Assembly (NCBI GenBank): GCA_032718475.1
Contig: JAUCBJ010008257.1
Location: 1-64,000, forward strand
DNA length: 64,000 bases
From: Nemertoderma westbladi
Taxonomy: Eukaryota; Xenacoelomorpha; Nemertodermatida; Nemertodermatidae
Direction: 5' to 3'
Shown here piece after piece: positions 22,506-34,200 of this stretch (position 1 is its first letter; each line of letters starts with the position of its first letter). Made by a program: the position numbers and the translations under genes. The notes under the pieces are model-generated. The model was given only the letters and a program-made list of their open reading frames with translations. It was not told where the DNA came from and did no database searches.

Positions 22506-23997
22506 ACAAGGCTGAGATTATTCCCTCTTGAAATGACTCCTCAGTCGTCTCAGTCTAGGCTGAGAACATGCCTCAGTCGTCTCAGTCTAGGCCGACTAAC
22601 ACTCCCCAGTTTTACTCACCTAACACTGACACCTTAGGCTGAGATGACTCCCCAAATTGCGAAAAACCCTACAAATAATTATATCTTAAAGTTAAATCCC
22701 GATGGCTGCCTTTCTCAATATTAAATAATTATATTAAATACTGTAGTTACAAAAGCCCTATTCTGGTACCTGCTCTTTTTTCACATTTTGTATTGTAAAC
22801 TGTTTATTGTTTTGGTTAGCCTACCCTGTAACCTACCCCTTTCCCCCAATTGGTAATTTTATCGTTTATTGTTTTGGTTAGTAAAGACCGTCTATGTAAC
22901 CTGCTCCTTTCTCTTAATTGAAGAAATGCATACATAAAAAGTCATTCTGCGGACAACAAAAGTATTATGCAAAATTCATAAAAAATGGCGGACAAAAAAG
23001 TCAAATGAACGGAAATAAAAAAATCATTGCCAAAAAGTACTATGCTTATTTATGCTGCCAGTACAATTTTTTGCAACAAGATCTGTAGATAGAGGGGAAT
23101 TATCTCAGCCTAAGGGGGCTTACTTTCGATTTTAGGGTGGTTCTGTTGTAGGCGAGTACTGCTGTAGTTCAGCAGTACACAAGTCAGCGAGTCGCAGGTA
23201 GTAGCTGGAACTATGTTTAATGTTTAAGGTATTAGAAAGCCTAAGCTTGTTGAACCTGTACAAGTAAAATCAACAATCGAACAATAATACAAAATAAATC
23301 TAAGTACGTTGATATATGTAAATAAGTTATGTTAGAACTAGTACATAAATTATATTTAAAATAGCATATGTAATGGTTAAAATCTGGTTAAAACTACTAG
23401 TTCGCGAATAATAGTTAAAAAAAAAAAGTTTAACCTCTAAGTAAAATAATTATATGTTGAATAAAAATTGGAGGATCAGTAGATTACACTAAAAGGTTTT
23501 ACATATAATAGGTATAACATATCTTTGAATTCATAGAGATTATTTAAAACCTCGTTTGTAAAAAAAGGTTTGTTAAAAAATGAAATAAAATTAATTAAAA
23601 ATATAAAAAATATATGATAAAACAACGAATGAAAGTTGGTGTTGTAATTAAAAATTTAAAAATATATGATAGAACATAGTTGGTGCTGTAATTGAAAATT
23701 TAAAAATATATGATAAAACAACGAATGAAAGTTGGTGTTGTAATTAAAAAATCTATCTGCAGACCAGCAGACTGCAGATCTGAGTCTGAGCGGTGCTGCG
23801 TCTGCGTGATGGCTGATAGCTGAGTCTGTACAGTACAGCTGTAACGCAGTACTGTAGTAGGCCTACCGTAATGCACAACCATCAGTCCATGGGTACAACT
23901 ATAGCAGTATAGTACCGGTACCTATGGCCTCTTTTCTTTGTCCTTTAAAATTATTCATTATATGGTTGTTGTAGTAACTTAGTATCGTAGTACCGGT
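22506..23997. other. Intergenic with dispersed core motifs and small tandem repeats
   Basis: CCTCAGTCGTCTCAGTCTAG is repeated at about 22551 and 22584. Two inverted copies of the dispersed core lie side by side at about 22794-22850 and 22858-22922. A tandem repeat (separate entry) lies at 23600-23760. No gene seen. The last 200 bp are the C6orf120 upstream region, which contains several ACCGGTA palindromes. Confidence 0.5.
23600..23760. repeat. AT-rich tandem repeat, three units
   Basis: Three consecutive diverged units, each built on AAAAATATATGATARAACA and GTTGGTGYTGTAATT. The middle unit is shorter. Confidence 0.75.
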
Positions 23998-24585
23998 ATG
24001 TTACTTCACTCTGGAATACTTCTTGCCTTGTTACCTACTTGGTTGGTAACCTTCGTAACAGCAGCCTACGGTATTTATGGCGGTGAACTCGAACTATTAC
24101 AGTCATTCAGCGGTACCGTAACTGGTGGGAATCTGACTTATTACCAATTAAACATGGAAGGTAACATAGTCATCCAGTTAGAAAGTACCCATGGCGACGC
24201 AGATATCTATGTATCTTCCAAAAACATTCCATATCCCGATACGACCCACTATGATTTGTCATCATGGACCTGTGGACAGGATATTGTTACCATACCCTGG
24301 ACTTTAGATAGGCCTATCTCCATCGGCATATACGGTTACGAAGTATTCCCAATGAGCCACTTTACTTTGACTCTGTATTCGGGGTCATTGGATCCCTATG
24401 TTGTTGAAGAGACAGAATCTATTGAGGAGAGCGATGGTAAACCCGAGAAGGATTCCGGTAGTAGTGGTTCCCGCAGGAGGTCTTACGATACAAACCCCCG
24501 ATACGGTGGTGAAGACGACTCGGATTCTATTATTTGGAACGTTTTTGTAACGATCGTTAAAGTTTTATTGGAAGCTCTTGTTTAA
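23998..24585 (+). CDS. C6orf120: UPF0669 protein, C6orf120 homologue (secreted)
   Basis: 195 residues in one exon, the same length class as vertebrate C6orf120 (191). Residues 1-23 form a signal peptide (hydrophobic ILLALLPTWLVTFVTAA). Family-defining blocks follow: FSGTVTGGNLTYYQLNMEG at 37-55, a GDADIYVSS block at 66-74, SSWTCGQDIVTIP with the conserved Cys92, and RPISIGIYGYE at 105-115. The acidic and basic low-complexity linker at 135-177 is variable in the family. The C-terminus DSIIWNVFVTIVKVLLEALV is the conserved hydrophobic/amphipathic tail. One N-glycosylation sequon (NLT, 45). The human protein is secreted and reported to affect CD4 T-cell apoptosis; its role here is unknown. The first ATG directly precedes the signal peptide. 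Confidence 0.92.
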   Translation: MLLHSGILLALLPTWLVTFVTAAYGIYGGELELLQSFSGTVTGGNLTYYQLNMEGNIVIQLESTHGDADIYVSSKNIPYPDTTHYDLSSWTCGQDIVTIPWTLDRPISIGIYGYEVFPMSHFTLTLYSGSLDPYVVEETESIEESDGKPEKDSGSSGSRRRSYDTNPRYGGEDDSDSIIWNVFVTIVKVLLEALV

Positions 24586-25388
24586 TATTCAATATTATAA
24601 AATCTATATTTATTTAATATTCGAATTATTTTAGTTAAATTCTCTTTGAGTACCGGTTGGTTAATGAAATAGATATTTTTTAGAAAAATGCATTTATAAT
24701 AAAACTATAAATGTAGGCCTACACGTACAGTACAGTATATTCCTATTGTATGCAGAATATTATTTAAATATTACTTTGAATACGTAATTTATTTTCGGTA
24801 GCATCTATTTTATCTATTATGAAATGTGGAAAGAAATGGTAATTATCAGTTCAGAAAAAGGGGTAGATTACATTGGCAGTGGCACGTCTTTCTAACCTAA
24901 ACGATAATCGAATGGCAATAACGCAGGTTACAGTTTTATTTTTTCTCAAAATCATCCCAACCCCCTCCCTCTTATCTGTTTATGGGAGGCTTAGGTAGTC
25001 TCAACATGACCTACTATTAAGGTATTGTTTTATAATAAATTTCTATCTAGTTAAGAGTGTAGGATCTGAAAGGACCCAATGGTATTGAATAATTGATATT
25101 ATATTTAGAAATTCAGCTCTGCTGTGTATTTCACCCATTGCCATTAATTAGTATTATTGTTCATACACATGCCGAGGCAGGGTACAGATGTAATTAGTAG
25201 GAGTGCATTTTTTTAAGTATTATTGGTTTGGTACCGTGCCTTACTTACTTTATATTACTTAATGGTCTCAAATTCATAAGTAAACTAAATGTTTTCAATT
25301 TTAGGTACATTATCTGTGGATGTCATTATCACCATCTACAGGAGCTATAATGGGTTGATGCGCTTTCAGAATAATAAACTGAACCAAA
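24586..25388. other. C6orf120 3' flank
   Basis: AT-rich, no gene. A diverged copy of the dispersed core (TGGCACGTCTTTCTAACC, then AAACGATAA) lies at about 24855-24935. Confidence 0.45.
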
Positions 25389-25427
25389 GCCAATAACAAT
25401 GCCGGATTAATCCTCTGGTGGCCCTAA

Positions 25428-25939
25428 GGGGGCGTTCATAAAGTATGTCACGCAAATTTTTCCGATTTTTGACCCCACCCCCCCCCCCCCCCCCCTCTTT
25501 CACATTAGACAATTTGTAATACCCCCCCCCCCCCCCCCCCCCGCCATGACAAAAAATATTTTATTGTAATAATACACAATGTTTGTTATGCCAAAATACA
25601 ATATAAATTCAATCACTATATCTACATTTTCCCACGGGCAAGTCAAGTGTTCTTATTCTATATTAATAACAGGTATTACAGTGTTGGAGTCAATGGCTTC
25701 TATGTCCTACTCAATTTATCGATTATACTCAATGTTATTGAGTTTATTGTTTTAAAGTTACCCACTCTTCTAAACATGTGTGAGAGTCAAAGCCAAGCAA
25801 TCATTAAAGCATAGAACATCGCTGTGACCGTCACAAAAGTCGTCACCCCCCTCCCCCCTCTGTCACAAAATGTCACGCAAGCTCTAACCCCCCCCCCCCC
25901 CCCCCAGTCTAGTACGTGACATACTTTATGAACGCCCCC
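25428..25939. mobile_element. Harbinger-like MITE nested in the hAT element
   Basis: 25-bp terminal inverted repeats (GGGGGCGTTCATAAAGTATG and onward) at 25428-25452 and 25915-25939 are flanked on both sides by TAA. A 3-bp TAA duplication fits PIF/Harbinger, although the superfamily is inferred only from that. The inside is dominated by long C tracts (about 25482-25496, 25525-25542, 25890-25905). No coding capacity. Confidence 0.7.
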
Positions 25940-27524
25940 TAAGGCACATTTTAGTAATTTCCAAAAATGGCCCGAAAATTGATATTTTTCCGCAAACCCT
26001 TTCAAAAGAAAAAGCTGCTAAAAACAACTGAAATTGTGAAAATGTTGCGAAGGAAATATAAAGTATTTTCGTTGGATGACTAACTGCGTGCAAATAAGTA
26101 CTAATTACTTTAATAATAAGTAGGCCTACTTTGCAAAAATAGTTTTAATCAAGAATTTTTAACATTACTAAACGGTATATTATGCCTATAAAACCTTTGC
26201 TGTAAAATGTGTAATGGTTATGGTAGAATTTCTCAAGCTTTAATTTTTTAATATACATGTATTAATGGGACCATTACTGCATTACCCAAAATCTGTTTGT
26301 TTTATTTATAAAGCTACTATTCTGATACTTTACACAATGATCTGTGATCTTTTATATACTATGAAAACTGAGTATAGATGGCTTCATAAACTCTTTGTTC
26401 GAAAAATATGGCACTTTTTGAGCAGGTCGGTTTTTTCAAAATTAGTTGCAAAAAAATTGTTACAAAATCGGCTCCAGAAGATCCAAATGGCCATGTTTTA
26501 CAAAACCAACGATAGTAGTCCTAAAGCTGCTGAACAGTTTGGTATATGTTTGATGGCAATTGAGTAAAAAATAAAATAGTAGTAGGGAATTTAGTGATGA
26601 AAAAAGTCAAAATTGACAAACTGATAAAAAGGTTTTTTATACAGAAGAGAGTCATAAATATCAGCAATATATTATGTTGTTGAAAAGAGCTGTTTTGAGG
26701 TAAAAAAAATAATTCAATGTTGAAAATCGATATCACCTTATGAAAGCCCATCTATCAAACTACAAAAAATTGTGCAAATTTTCGAAAATTTCATTTCTGT
26801 GGTGGTTATAGTTGGCCCCCTTAAGGATGACTGGCGTTTAGCAATTTTGATCGGATCGTGGGAATGTGGTATTTATTTGCTGTAGGGTAGGTTTTGCAGG
26901 GTACTTATCTTAACAGGACTTGCTGAGAAATATAAAACACCAAAAGTGTGGGCTTACTGCAAAGATATAATATTTCTGATCTATATTTGGACTTGCTGAG
27001 AAATAAATGTTCTCCGATAGAAAACAGCCTCGGAAATAAGTACTTTTTGTCACTAATTTTAATTTACCAAATTCAATTATGCTGCCCAATTATGCTTTTA
27101 GGTTTTTCAGGAATTGCACCTAAAATGCCATCGAATGCAAAATTCAATACACGAGGGCAGAACATCTGAATTTTGGTTAAATTAAATTAGTGTCAAGAAG
27201 TTATTTCTGACACGTTTTTTTTTTATCAACAACTATTTTATCTACAATTAATTTATCCTTTTTTTATCTATTTGGGCCTATGTATTTATAAAACTCGTTC
27301 CCGGTAAAAAAAAATTAATTTCGCACTACCATATCTCCACGCCATACATTTACTATGTACAGTATTTCCAGTATGTCACCACGTCATTATTTTTGGTTGT
27401 TCCAGAAAGTTTTAAGTAGCATAACTACAAATAATTCCCCACAAATAAATAAAATTAGATTCGCCATTGTTCATAATTAGCACTTTAAAGTTTTACTGCC
27501 CATGTTTTATTATTTCCCTGCCAT

Positions 27525-27590
27525 CAGGGCTCGAACTAATAACACACAGCACCTGTCGGTCGACTGAGCTAGAATTTTGCACTTTCTATC
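27525..27590 (-). mobile_element. tRNA-like SINE remnant
   Basis: The minus strand reads CTAGCTCAGTCGACCGACAG followed about 20 nt later by AGTTCGAGCCCT, giving A-box and B-box order and spacing. The 3' side does not complete an acceptor stem. It lies inside the hAT element. Confidence 0.45.
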
Positions 27591-27786
27591 ACAAATTTAG
27601 GGATAGAAAGTAGTCGAAAGATGCACTTTCTTGCTCTGTTTTCTATAAATTTTAGTGAGAAAAAATGTGAACTTTTCAGATAAAAATATTTTTTTTCACA
27701 AGAATCACCCACTGAGAAAAAATGGCCCGTATTTTCGGCTGCCCCTAAGGCACGTGCCTTAAGGTTAATCCGGCACTGGCCAATAA

Positions 27787-28619
27787 TAGTGAATAATGAA
27801 CCAATAATAGTCTGAATTCATTGTGTCGTAACCTGTTGTGTCTTCCTTCTAGACACGAAGAAACATTAATTATCCTCCGTCGAAAGAACGAGCCAAATAC
27901 AACTACAGTAACTCATTTTAACATTCAACATTGTAACTTTCAACATCAGTTGAAAAACTTGTAACTCTATAATATAACATAATATAAATGTATATTATTT
28001 CTAAGACAAGTTGGACGGATACAACAACATATAAACTTATGTAGCATCGTCTCAGCTAAGATAGCTATAAAACCGGTAAATAATAATACGTTAATTAAAA
28101 TTCAATGAATATTGCGGGAGGTTGTCAACTGCTCGGGAGTTTGGTAACAGATGGAATATAGTTCACTGGTTCGGGTTATTCATAAAAACGAAGAAGTGGC
28201 TACTGACCTGACACACATTGACCGGACCCTCTAAATATCGTAATATGCCGCTGTGCGTGAAATCGTAGAAAGTCTTATTACCAACCTAAATCATGCTTTC
28301 AAGTTTCTATTAAACTAATTTTACGAAACAAATATATCGTAGTTTAAGTGTGACAAGGTCTAAGTCAAAAAATGCTATTTTTCAGGAGAGCCTAAAAAAG
28401 ATGTGGAGAGATATAGGGCCTTTCTGCAGTAAAATATTATCCGCTGGGATATAGGGCTTCACTTTACCACGCAATAATAATCACTTCCTATTGTTCGAAA
28501 CTTCACCAGGTGATAGAGCAAGTTTTAAAGTGTAGAATTGTATAAAAAAAGTAAAATCTGACAAAAATCGACTTAAGGTCTTATGACACTTAAGCTAGGA
28601 TATTTTCTTCGAAAAAACA
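27787..28619. other. Intergenic, no gene seen
   Basis: AT-rich. A short direct repeat around GATATAGGGC occurs near 28410 and 28448. Nothing else recognised. Confidence 0.35.
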
Positions 28620-29880
28620 ATCTAAATAATAATAATAATGTTATATTTAACTAAAGCGCACTTTCTCCAGTAATTATAGGTCAAATGCGCATAACAATTA
28701 ATGAGTTAAGGTGTTGTTGAGGGAAAGGCTAATCGGTATAAATGAGTATTTAGCAGCGATTTAAATGAGCTCAGGGTGGCAGCAGTGCGAATATTTGGTG
28801 GAAGTCCGTTAAATATTTTTGGTGCAGCGGCTGAGAACATGCGATCACCAAAAGTTTTGTAATTGGTCCAAAGTATCACTAATGTATGTTCATATTGTTG
28901 ACGGGTTGGTTTTATGTTTATTTGTATTAAATCTGTAAGATATTCCGGTGATTGTGCGTTTAAACATTTCCAAGTTAATAGAGCAAGTTTGTATTTAAAT
29001 CGATATGTAATGGGAAGCCAGTGCAACTTTTGTAGTAATGGTGTCACGTGAGTTCTAGAATATTTGCTGATCCGAAAAACCAAACGTGCACTATTGTTCA
29101 TTATCATTTGAAGTTTGCAGAGAAGACAACCAGGTAATCCAAAATAGTGAGAATTGCAATAGTCCATTCTCGAAAACACCAATGAGGTAATCAATCTGAT
29201 TGTTTGTTGTTCATCCAAATGTTTTCGAATTCTACTAATATTGCGAATATGAAAGTTTGATGCTTTGACGACAGCTATTATCTGTTTCTCCATACTCATA
29301 TTGTTGTCTAGTATGCACCCAAGTGTTTTTAGATAAGGAACTGGTTAGATTGTTTTATTGCCAAAAACCAATTTTGGTTGCTGCTGAGATAAGCAATCTC
29401 CAATGGAAAAGCGATTTGTAATAATCATAAACTCCGTCTTATTGCTATTAAGCTTAAGCATAAGATTTGCCGATGCCATCCATTGTTCTAGACATAAGAC
29501 CTTTGTGGAGATTTCATTAGTAATGCTGCAGATTAAACTGTCTTCAAATATGAAGTATAATTGGGAGTCATCCGCATACAAATGAAAATGTAGACTGAGA
29601 TACGAACATAGCTGAGCCAAGGGAAGGGTGTAGATTAGATAAACCAAAGGTCCAAGAATAGACCCCTGGGGAAGTCCAGTGTCTAGCTTTACAAGCCATG
29701 ATCGCACCCCATTTATTATTACCCAATAGAACCTAGATAGTTTTTAAACCAATTTAAAACTGGTCCTCTTAAACCAATATTATAAAGACATTGTAACATT
29801 ATGTTGTAATCCACAGTATCAAATGCGGCGGATTGATCTAGAATAGTGCAACTAGTTTCATGATATCTAAAGCAGACAAT
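28620..29880 (-). pseudogene. L2/CR1-type LINE, 5'-truncated reverse transcriptase with one stop
   Basis: Reading from 29880 leftward: the RT motif A block LDQSAAFDTVDY (about 29800-29850), TGLPQGSILGPLVYLIYTLPL (motif B), the intact catalytic LYADDSQLYF near 29570, and then the C-terminal region RNISRIRKHL...RLITSLVFSRMDYCNS...LLQKLHWLPITYRFKYK. This is typical of L2/CR1/Jockey-group LINEs. An in-frame TAA at about 29344 separates the open pieces 29707-29345 and 29299-28706, and the 29710-29760 region is also damaged. Past the stop, GCGCTTTA and an (ATT)n tail at about 28630-28645 (seen as AATAATAATAAT on the plus strand) mark the true 3' end. The endonuclease and first half of RT are missing, as is usual for truncated insertions. 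Confidence 0.85.
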
Positions 29881-29899
29881 ATATCATTATGTATCCGTG

Positions 29900-30085
29900 T
29901 AAGCGCCGTTTCAGTGGGATTGAACCCAACGATATCTCGAATTCCAAGTTCAACGCTCTACAAATGAGGAAAAGCGGCATACTGTGTACCAATTTAGCAA
30001 AAGTAAAGTGGAAATCAACAACAACACCAATAACAACACACGAGTGGTCTTACTATGTCTCGCTACGCGGTCCTAAAACGAAAAC
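29900..30085 (-). mobile_element. tRNA-like SINE copy
   Basis: The minus strand has GTAGAGCGTTGAACTTGGAA followed by the B box GGGTTCAATCCC (29920-29965). It shares its head with 22425-22470 and the CGCTACGCG block with 22490. Confidence 0.5.
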
Positions 30086-30124
30086 AATGATGACAAGAAA
30101 GACTGCTGAATAGAGGTACCGGTA

Positions 30125-31670
30125 GTGCAGGGCGCGCACCACACAAATTCACTGGCAGGGAGAGTACTGGCTCAGCTGTTACACCACACAAATACACTCA
30201 TAGGGAGAGTAGGCCTACTGGCTCAGCTGTTACACCACACAAATAAACTGATAGGGAGAGTACTGGCTCAGCTGTTACACCACACAAATACACTCATAGG
30301 GAGAGTACAGTAGGCCTACTGGCTCAGCTGTTGGACCACACAAATACACTGACAGGGAGAGTATGGAGTATTGGCTCAGCTGTTACACCACACAAATACA
30401 CTGACAGGGGGAGTACTGGCTCAGCTGTTACACCACACAAATAAACTGATAGGGAGAGTACTGGCTCAGCTGTTACACCACACAAATACACTCATAGGGA
30501 GAGTAGGCCTACTGGCTCAGCTGTTACACCACACAAATACACCGACAGGGAGAGTACTGGCGCAGCTGTTACACCACACAAATACACTCATAGGGAGAGT
30601 AGGCCTACTGGTTCAGCTGTTACACCACACAAATGCACTGGCAGGGAGAGTACTGGCTCAGCTGTTACACCACACAAATACACTCATAGAGAGAGTAGGC
30701 CTACTGGCTCAGCTGTTACACCACACAAATACACTGACAGGGAGAGTACTGGGTCAGCTGTTACACCACACAAATGCACTGGCAGGGAGAGTACTGGCTC
30801 AGCTGTTACACCACACAAATACACACTCATAGGGAGAGTAGGCCTACTGGCTCAGCTGTTACACCACACAAATACACTGACAGGGAGAGTACTGGCTCAG
30901 CTGTTACACCACACAAATACACTGACAGGGAGAGTGCTGGCTCAGCTGTTACACCACACGAATACACTGATAGGGAGAGTACTGACTCAGCTGTTACACC
31001 ACACAAATGCACTGGCAGGGAGAGTACTGGCTCAGCTGTTACACCACACAAATACACTCATAGGGAGAGTAGGCCTACTGGCTCAGCTGTTACACCACAC
31101 AAATACACTGACAGGGAGAGTACTGGCTCAGCTGTTACACCACACAAATACACTGACAGGGAGAGTGCTGGCTCAGCTGTTACACCACACGAATACACTG
31201 ATAGGGAGAGTACTGACTCAGCTGTTACACCACACAAATGCACTGGCAGGGAGAGTACTGGCTCAGCTGTTACACCACACAAATACACTCATAGGGAGAG
31301 TAGGCCTACTGGCTCAGCTGTTACACCACACAAATACACTGACAGGGAGAGTACTGGTTCAGCTGTTACACCACACAAATACACTGACAGGGAGAGTACT
31401 GACTCAGCTGTTACACCACACAAATGCACTGGCAGGGAGAGTACTGGCTCAGCTGTTACACCACACAAATACACTCATAGGGAGAGTAGGCCTACTGGCT
31501 CAGCTGTTACACCACACAAATACACTGACAGGGAGAGTACTGGCTCAGCTGTTACACCACACAAATACGCTGACAGGGAGAGTACTGGCTCAGCTGTTAC
31601 ACCACACAAATACACTGACAGGGAGAGTGCTGGCTCAGCTGTTACACCACACAAATACACTGATAGGGAG
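30125..31670 (+). repeat. 45/51-bp minisatellite, left part
   Basis: About 33 units of a 45-bp repeat containing CACACAAATACACTGACAGG and GAGAGTACTGGCTCAGCTGT. A 51-bp variant inserts AGGCCT to give GTAGGCCTACTGG. Units are organised into a higher-order repeat: 30827-31057 and 31058-31288 are 231 bp each (four 45s plus one 51), followed by two 186-bp blocks at 31289-31474 and 31475-31660. Because 45 and 51 are divisible by 3, several frames on both strands stay open; I see no evidence that it is coding. The array continues at 36765 after the Gypsy insertion. Confidence 0.95.
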
Positions 31671-31891
31671 TGTGAGGATTACTCACAGGATCAGAAAACA
31701 ATTACTGTAGTTTACTATAGTTCATATATTAATTAATTCTTCTTCATCGTTATGCATACTGTCCTACTACCTCTAACTGCACAGCTGTGTAACATACAAT
31801 TATCTCCTACTGCACAGCTGACTAATCAGTTGTATATTATAATTAATCAATATAATTAATCTGATTAAATTACATATTGGTTACTCTAACA
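31671..31891 (-). repeat. Gypsy 3' LTR
   Basis: 221 bp, apparently identical to the 5' LTR. The left flank is GGGAG of the minisatellite unit. Confidence 0.95.
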
Positions 31892-31905
31892 TGACCCCCC
31901 TTCCT
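31892..31905 (-). promoter_or_regulatory. Polypurine tract of the Gypsy element
   Basis: On the minus strand AGGAAGGGGGGTCA abuts the 3' LTR start (TGTTAGAG). This is the expected site for plus-strand DNA priming. Confidence 0.8.
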
Positions 31906-32035
31906 AATTGCGGAGCACATTATTAAATAAATATTTACACTAAATGAGATAAACAAGAGTATCATTAAAGGCTCATTAAAGTAAGACTGAACCTAATGAG
32001 ATTGAAAGTGAAATAGACTCAAAAATAACTGATTA

Positions 32036-33967
32036 CTATAATCTAAAAGTTACTGTTTTCTTAATAACATTATTATTGCGATCGTCTAATTTTTGAGGTT
32101 TCACTACAGGCTTTATTCTATCTAGAGACAATGTTTCTTCACCTTTATGAATTTTAATTTTGACTGTTTTCGCTGTTTTACTAATTATTTCGTAAGGTCC
32201 TTTGTATAAAGGATTTAGTGAAGATCGCTTAATAGGATCTCGAACCCACACGTGTGTAGCATTCTCAATCGATTGTGGAATGTATGATTTAGTCAAATGT
32301 TTTCTCTCTGGTGGGTTAAATTTATCAACTTTACGGAATAAATTTTCAACAAAATTGGGCAACGTTTGGTGTAAGGTATTTGATTTAGGTAGAAAATATT
32401 GACCTGGGAGGAGTAATTCAGTTCCGTACATCAATTGGGCCGGAGAAAATCCATGTACTCCTATTGCGGATTGCAAACCTAAAAGCACTAAAGGTAGTTC
32501 TCTAAACCATGTTCTACTGCAAAATTTTGCCCTAAGTGATGCTTTAAGACTCCTATGAAATCGTTCGACAAGGCCATTACAGGAAGGGTGATATGCAGTA
32601 GTACGTGCGCGATCAATTCCTAATTGTGAAATCAGGGCGGAGAATAAAGCTGATTCAAATTGTGAACCACGGTCAGTAACTATTTTGCGGGGAATACCGA
32701 ATCGACTTATCCAAGAATTTAAGAAAGCAGTAGCTACTGTATCTGCAGTTATATTTCTTAAAGGTACTACTTCGGGCCATCTGGTGTATCTATCTACCGC
32801 TGTGAATAAGTATTTATAACCATTGGATGGAGGTAATGGACCTACGATATCTATATGTACGGTGTCTAACCTAGATGAAGTAGGTATTGTGTCTATTGGA
32901 GTTTTAATATGGCGTGTAATTTTACAAGTTTGGCAATGCTGACATTCGTTAGCCCAAACTTTTACCTGCTTTTTAACACCTGGCCATATAAAACGAGCGG
33001 TAACTATATGTGACGATTCTTTGGGACCTGGATGGGATAAATTGTGAATACTGTCAAAAATTTGGCGTCTTAATGTCATCGGAATATATGGTCTTAGATG
33101 GGGCGTAGAGTCATCGTAAACTACCTCTTTGTCGCCAAGAACTTTCACTCTTTTTAAAGGTAAATTAGTTGAGCGGAAAAATGATTGTAAGTCACTATCA
33201 GCTGATTGTGCGTCGGCTAATTCTTCCAAATTATCGAGTGAAATGGCACATATAGGACGAGAAAGGGCGTCAGCCACAATATTATCGGAACCAGAAACAT
33301 GTTCAATCTTACTTGTGAACTCTGAAATGTACGATAACCATCTAGATTGTTGTGGCGAAGGATTTTTCATTGTTAAACTATGCACAAGAGGTTTATGGTC
33401 TGTAAAAATTGTTATTTCTTGGCCAAGTAACCAATCGTGTTGTTTTAATGCTGCATAAATTCCAAGAAGTTCTCGATCAAAAGCTGATTTTTTTGATTCT
33501 GCTGCTGTTAATTTTCTAGAATAGAAAGCTAATGGCTCTGCTCTCCCGTTAACCAACTGATGAATAACTGCACCTAACGCAATGGAAGAAGCATCTGTTG
33601 TTATACTTAGAGGTGCTCCTTTCAAAGGGAAAGACAGAGTTATTGACTTTTCTAAAGCACTTTTTAAATTGCTAAAGGCAAGTTGCGCATCTAAAGTAAG
33701 TTCAAAATTTTCGTTTTTGGACTTATTAATTTTTCTAGTGAGGTCGGTGAGTGGTGCAGCTATCAATGAAAAATTTGGTATGAATCGGTGGTAAAATCCA
33801 CACATTCCTAAAAATCGACGCAATGAAGAAATAGATTTAGGTTGTGGTACTTCTTTTATCGCTTGAATTTTGGATGGATTTGGAGAAACGCCATTTTTAG
33901 ATATCACGTAACCTAAAAATTGCACTTCAGTTTGAAAATATGAACACTTTGATATTTTGGCTGTCAA
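32036..33967 (-). CDS. Gypsy Pol: RT C-terminus, RNase H, integrase
   Basis: 643 residues, continuing the polyprotein after the frame breaks at 33960-34200. Residues 1-80 are RT thumb/connection (FLGYVISKNGV, RRFLGMCGFYHRFIPNFS). RNase H spans about 110-240 with TTDASSIALGAV (D125), E166, TDHKPL (D190) and D233. The integrase zinc finger is H308-H312-C342-C345. The catalytic core has D373 (HIDIVGPLPP), D432 (VTDRGSQFE) and E468 (GLVERFHRSL). The C-terminal part has the GPY/F-like YKGPYEII. All three integrase acidic residues are present, so this half is intact. The annotated Met is simply the first one after the last stop, not a natural start. Confidence 0.9.
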   Translation of the reverse strand: MTAKISKCSYFQTEVQFLGYVISKNGVSPNPSKIQAIKEVPQPKSISSLRRFLGMCGFYHRFIPNFSLIAAPLTDLTRKINKSKNENFELTLDAQLAFSNLKSALEKSITLSFPLKGAPLSITTDASSIALGAVIHQLVNGRAEPLAFYSRKLTAAESKKSAFDRELLGIYAALKQHDWLLGQEITIFTDHKPLVHSLTMKNPSPQQSRWLSYISEFTSKIEHVSGSDNIVADALSRPICAISLDNLEELADAQSADSDLQSFFRSTNLPLKRVKVLGDKEVVYDDSTPHLRPYIPMTLRRQIFDSIHNLSHPGPKESSHIVTARFIWPGVKKQVKVWANECQHCQTCKITRHIKTPIDTIPTSSRLDTVHIDIVGPLPPSNGYKYLFTAVDRYTRWPEVVPLRNITADTVATAFLNSWISRFGIPRKIVTDRGSQFESALFSALISQLGIDRARTTAYHPSCNGLVERFHRSLKASLRAKFCSRTWFRELPLVLLGLQSAIGVHGFSPAQLMYGTELLLPGQYFLPKSNTLHQTLPNFVENLFRKVDKFNPPERKHLTKSYIPQSIENATHVWVRDPIKRSSLNPLYKGPYEIISKTAKTVKIKIHKGEETLSLDRIKPVVKPQKLDDRNNNVIKKTVTFRL

Positions 33968-34200
33968 ACCTTAACTCTCAAATCGTTTTAGTACTGCCTC
34001 CAGGTCCTTAAAATGTTGTTCGTTCTTCGTTTGCGATTAATATATCGTCAATGTAACCCACAGCAAAAGGTAAACCTGAAAGAGCAGTATCTATTAATCG
34101 TTGAAAGGTTTGGCTTGCGTTTTTGAGACCAAAAGGCATTCTTTTAAAACAAAACATACCAAAAGGTGTAGTAATAGCAGTTTTTTTACGTCATCATCCG
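33960..34200 (-). pseudogene. Broken segment of Gypsy reverse transcriptase
   Basis: Between the two long frames the RT palm is readable only by changing frame. A one-base loss in an A run (seven T on the plus strand near 34180-34186) ends the first frame's match. The YIDD catalytic box is still present near 34045-34060. A small indel near 34020 and a TAA near 33973 follow. Three lesions within about 220 bp, while the LTRs are identical, could be real mutations, an inherited defect or local assembly errors. Confidence 0.75.

Larger units (their letters stand above)
25397..27778. mobile_element. Non-autonomous hAT-superfamily DNA transposon
   Basis: The ends are inverted: CAATGCCGGATTAATCCT at 25397 and, on the other strand from 27778, CAGTGCCGGATTAACCTT. 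An exact 8-bp duplication GCCAATAA flanks them at 25389-25396 and 27779-27786, which is the hAT signature. Inner sequence next to both ends is also inverted (GTGCC/GGCAC and GGGCCATTTTT-type). The 2,382-bp body encodes no recognisable transposase, so it must have moved in trans. A second element (25428-25939) sits inside it. Confidence 0.85.

Noticed and set aside
26265-26567. 100-codon frame inside the hAT element as a transposase remnant
   Set aside because: No hAT dimerisation or DDE-region motif could be recognised; composition is low-complexity and AT-driven.
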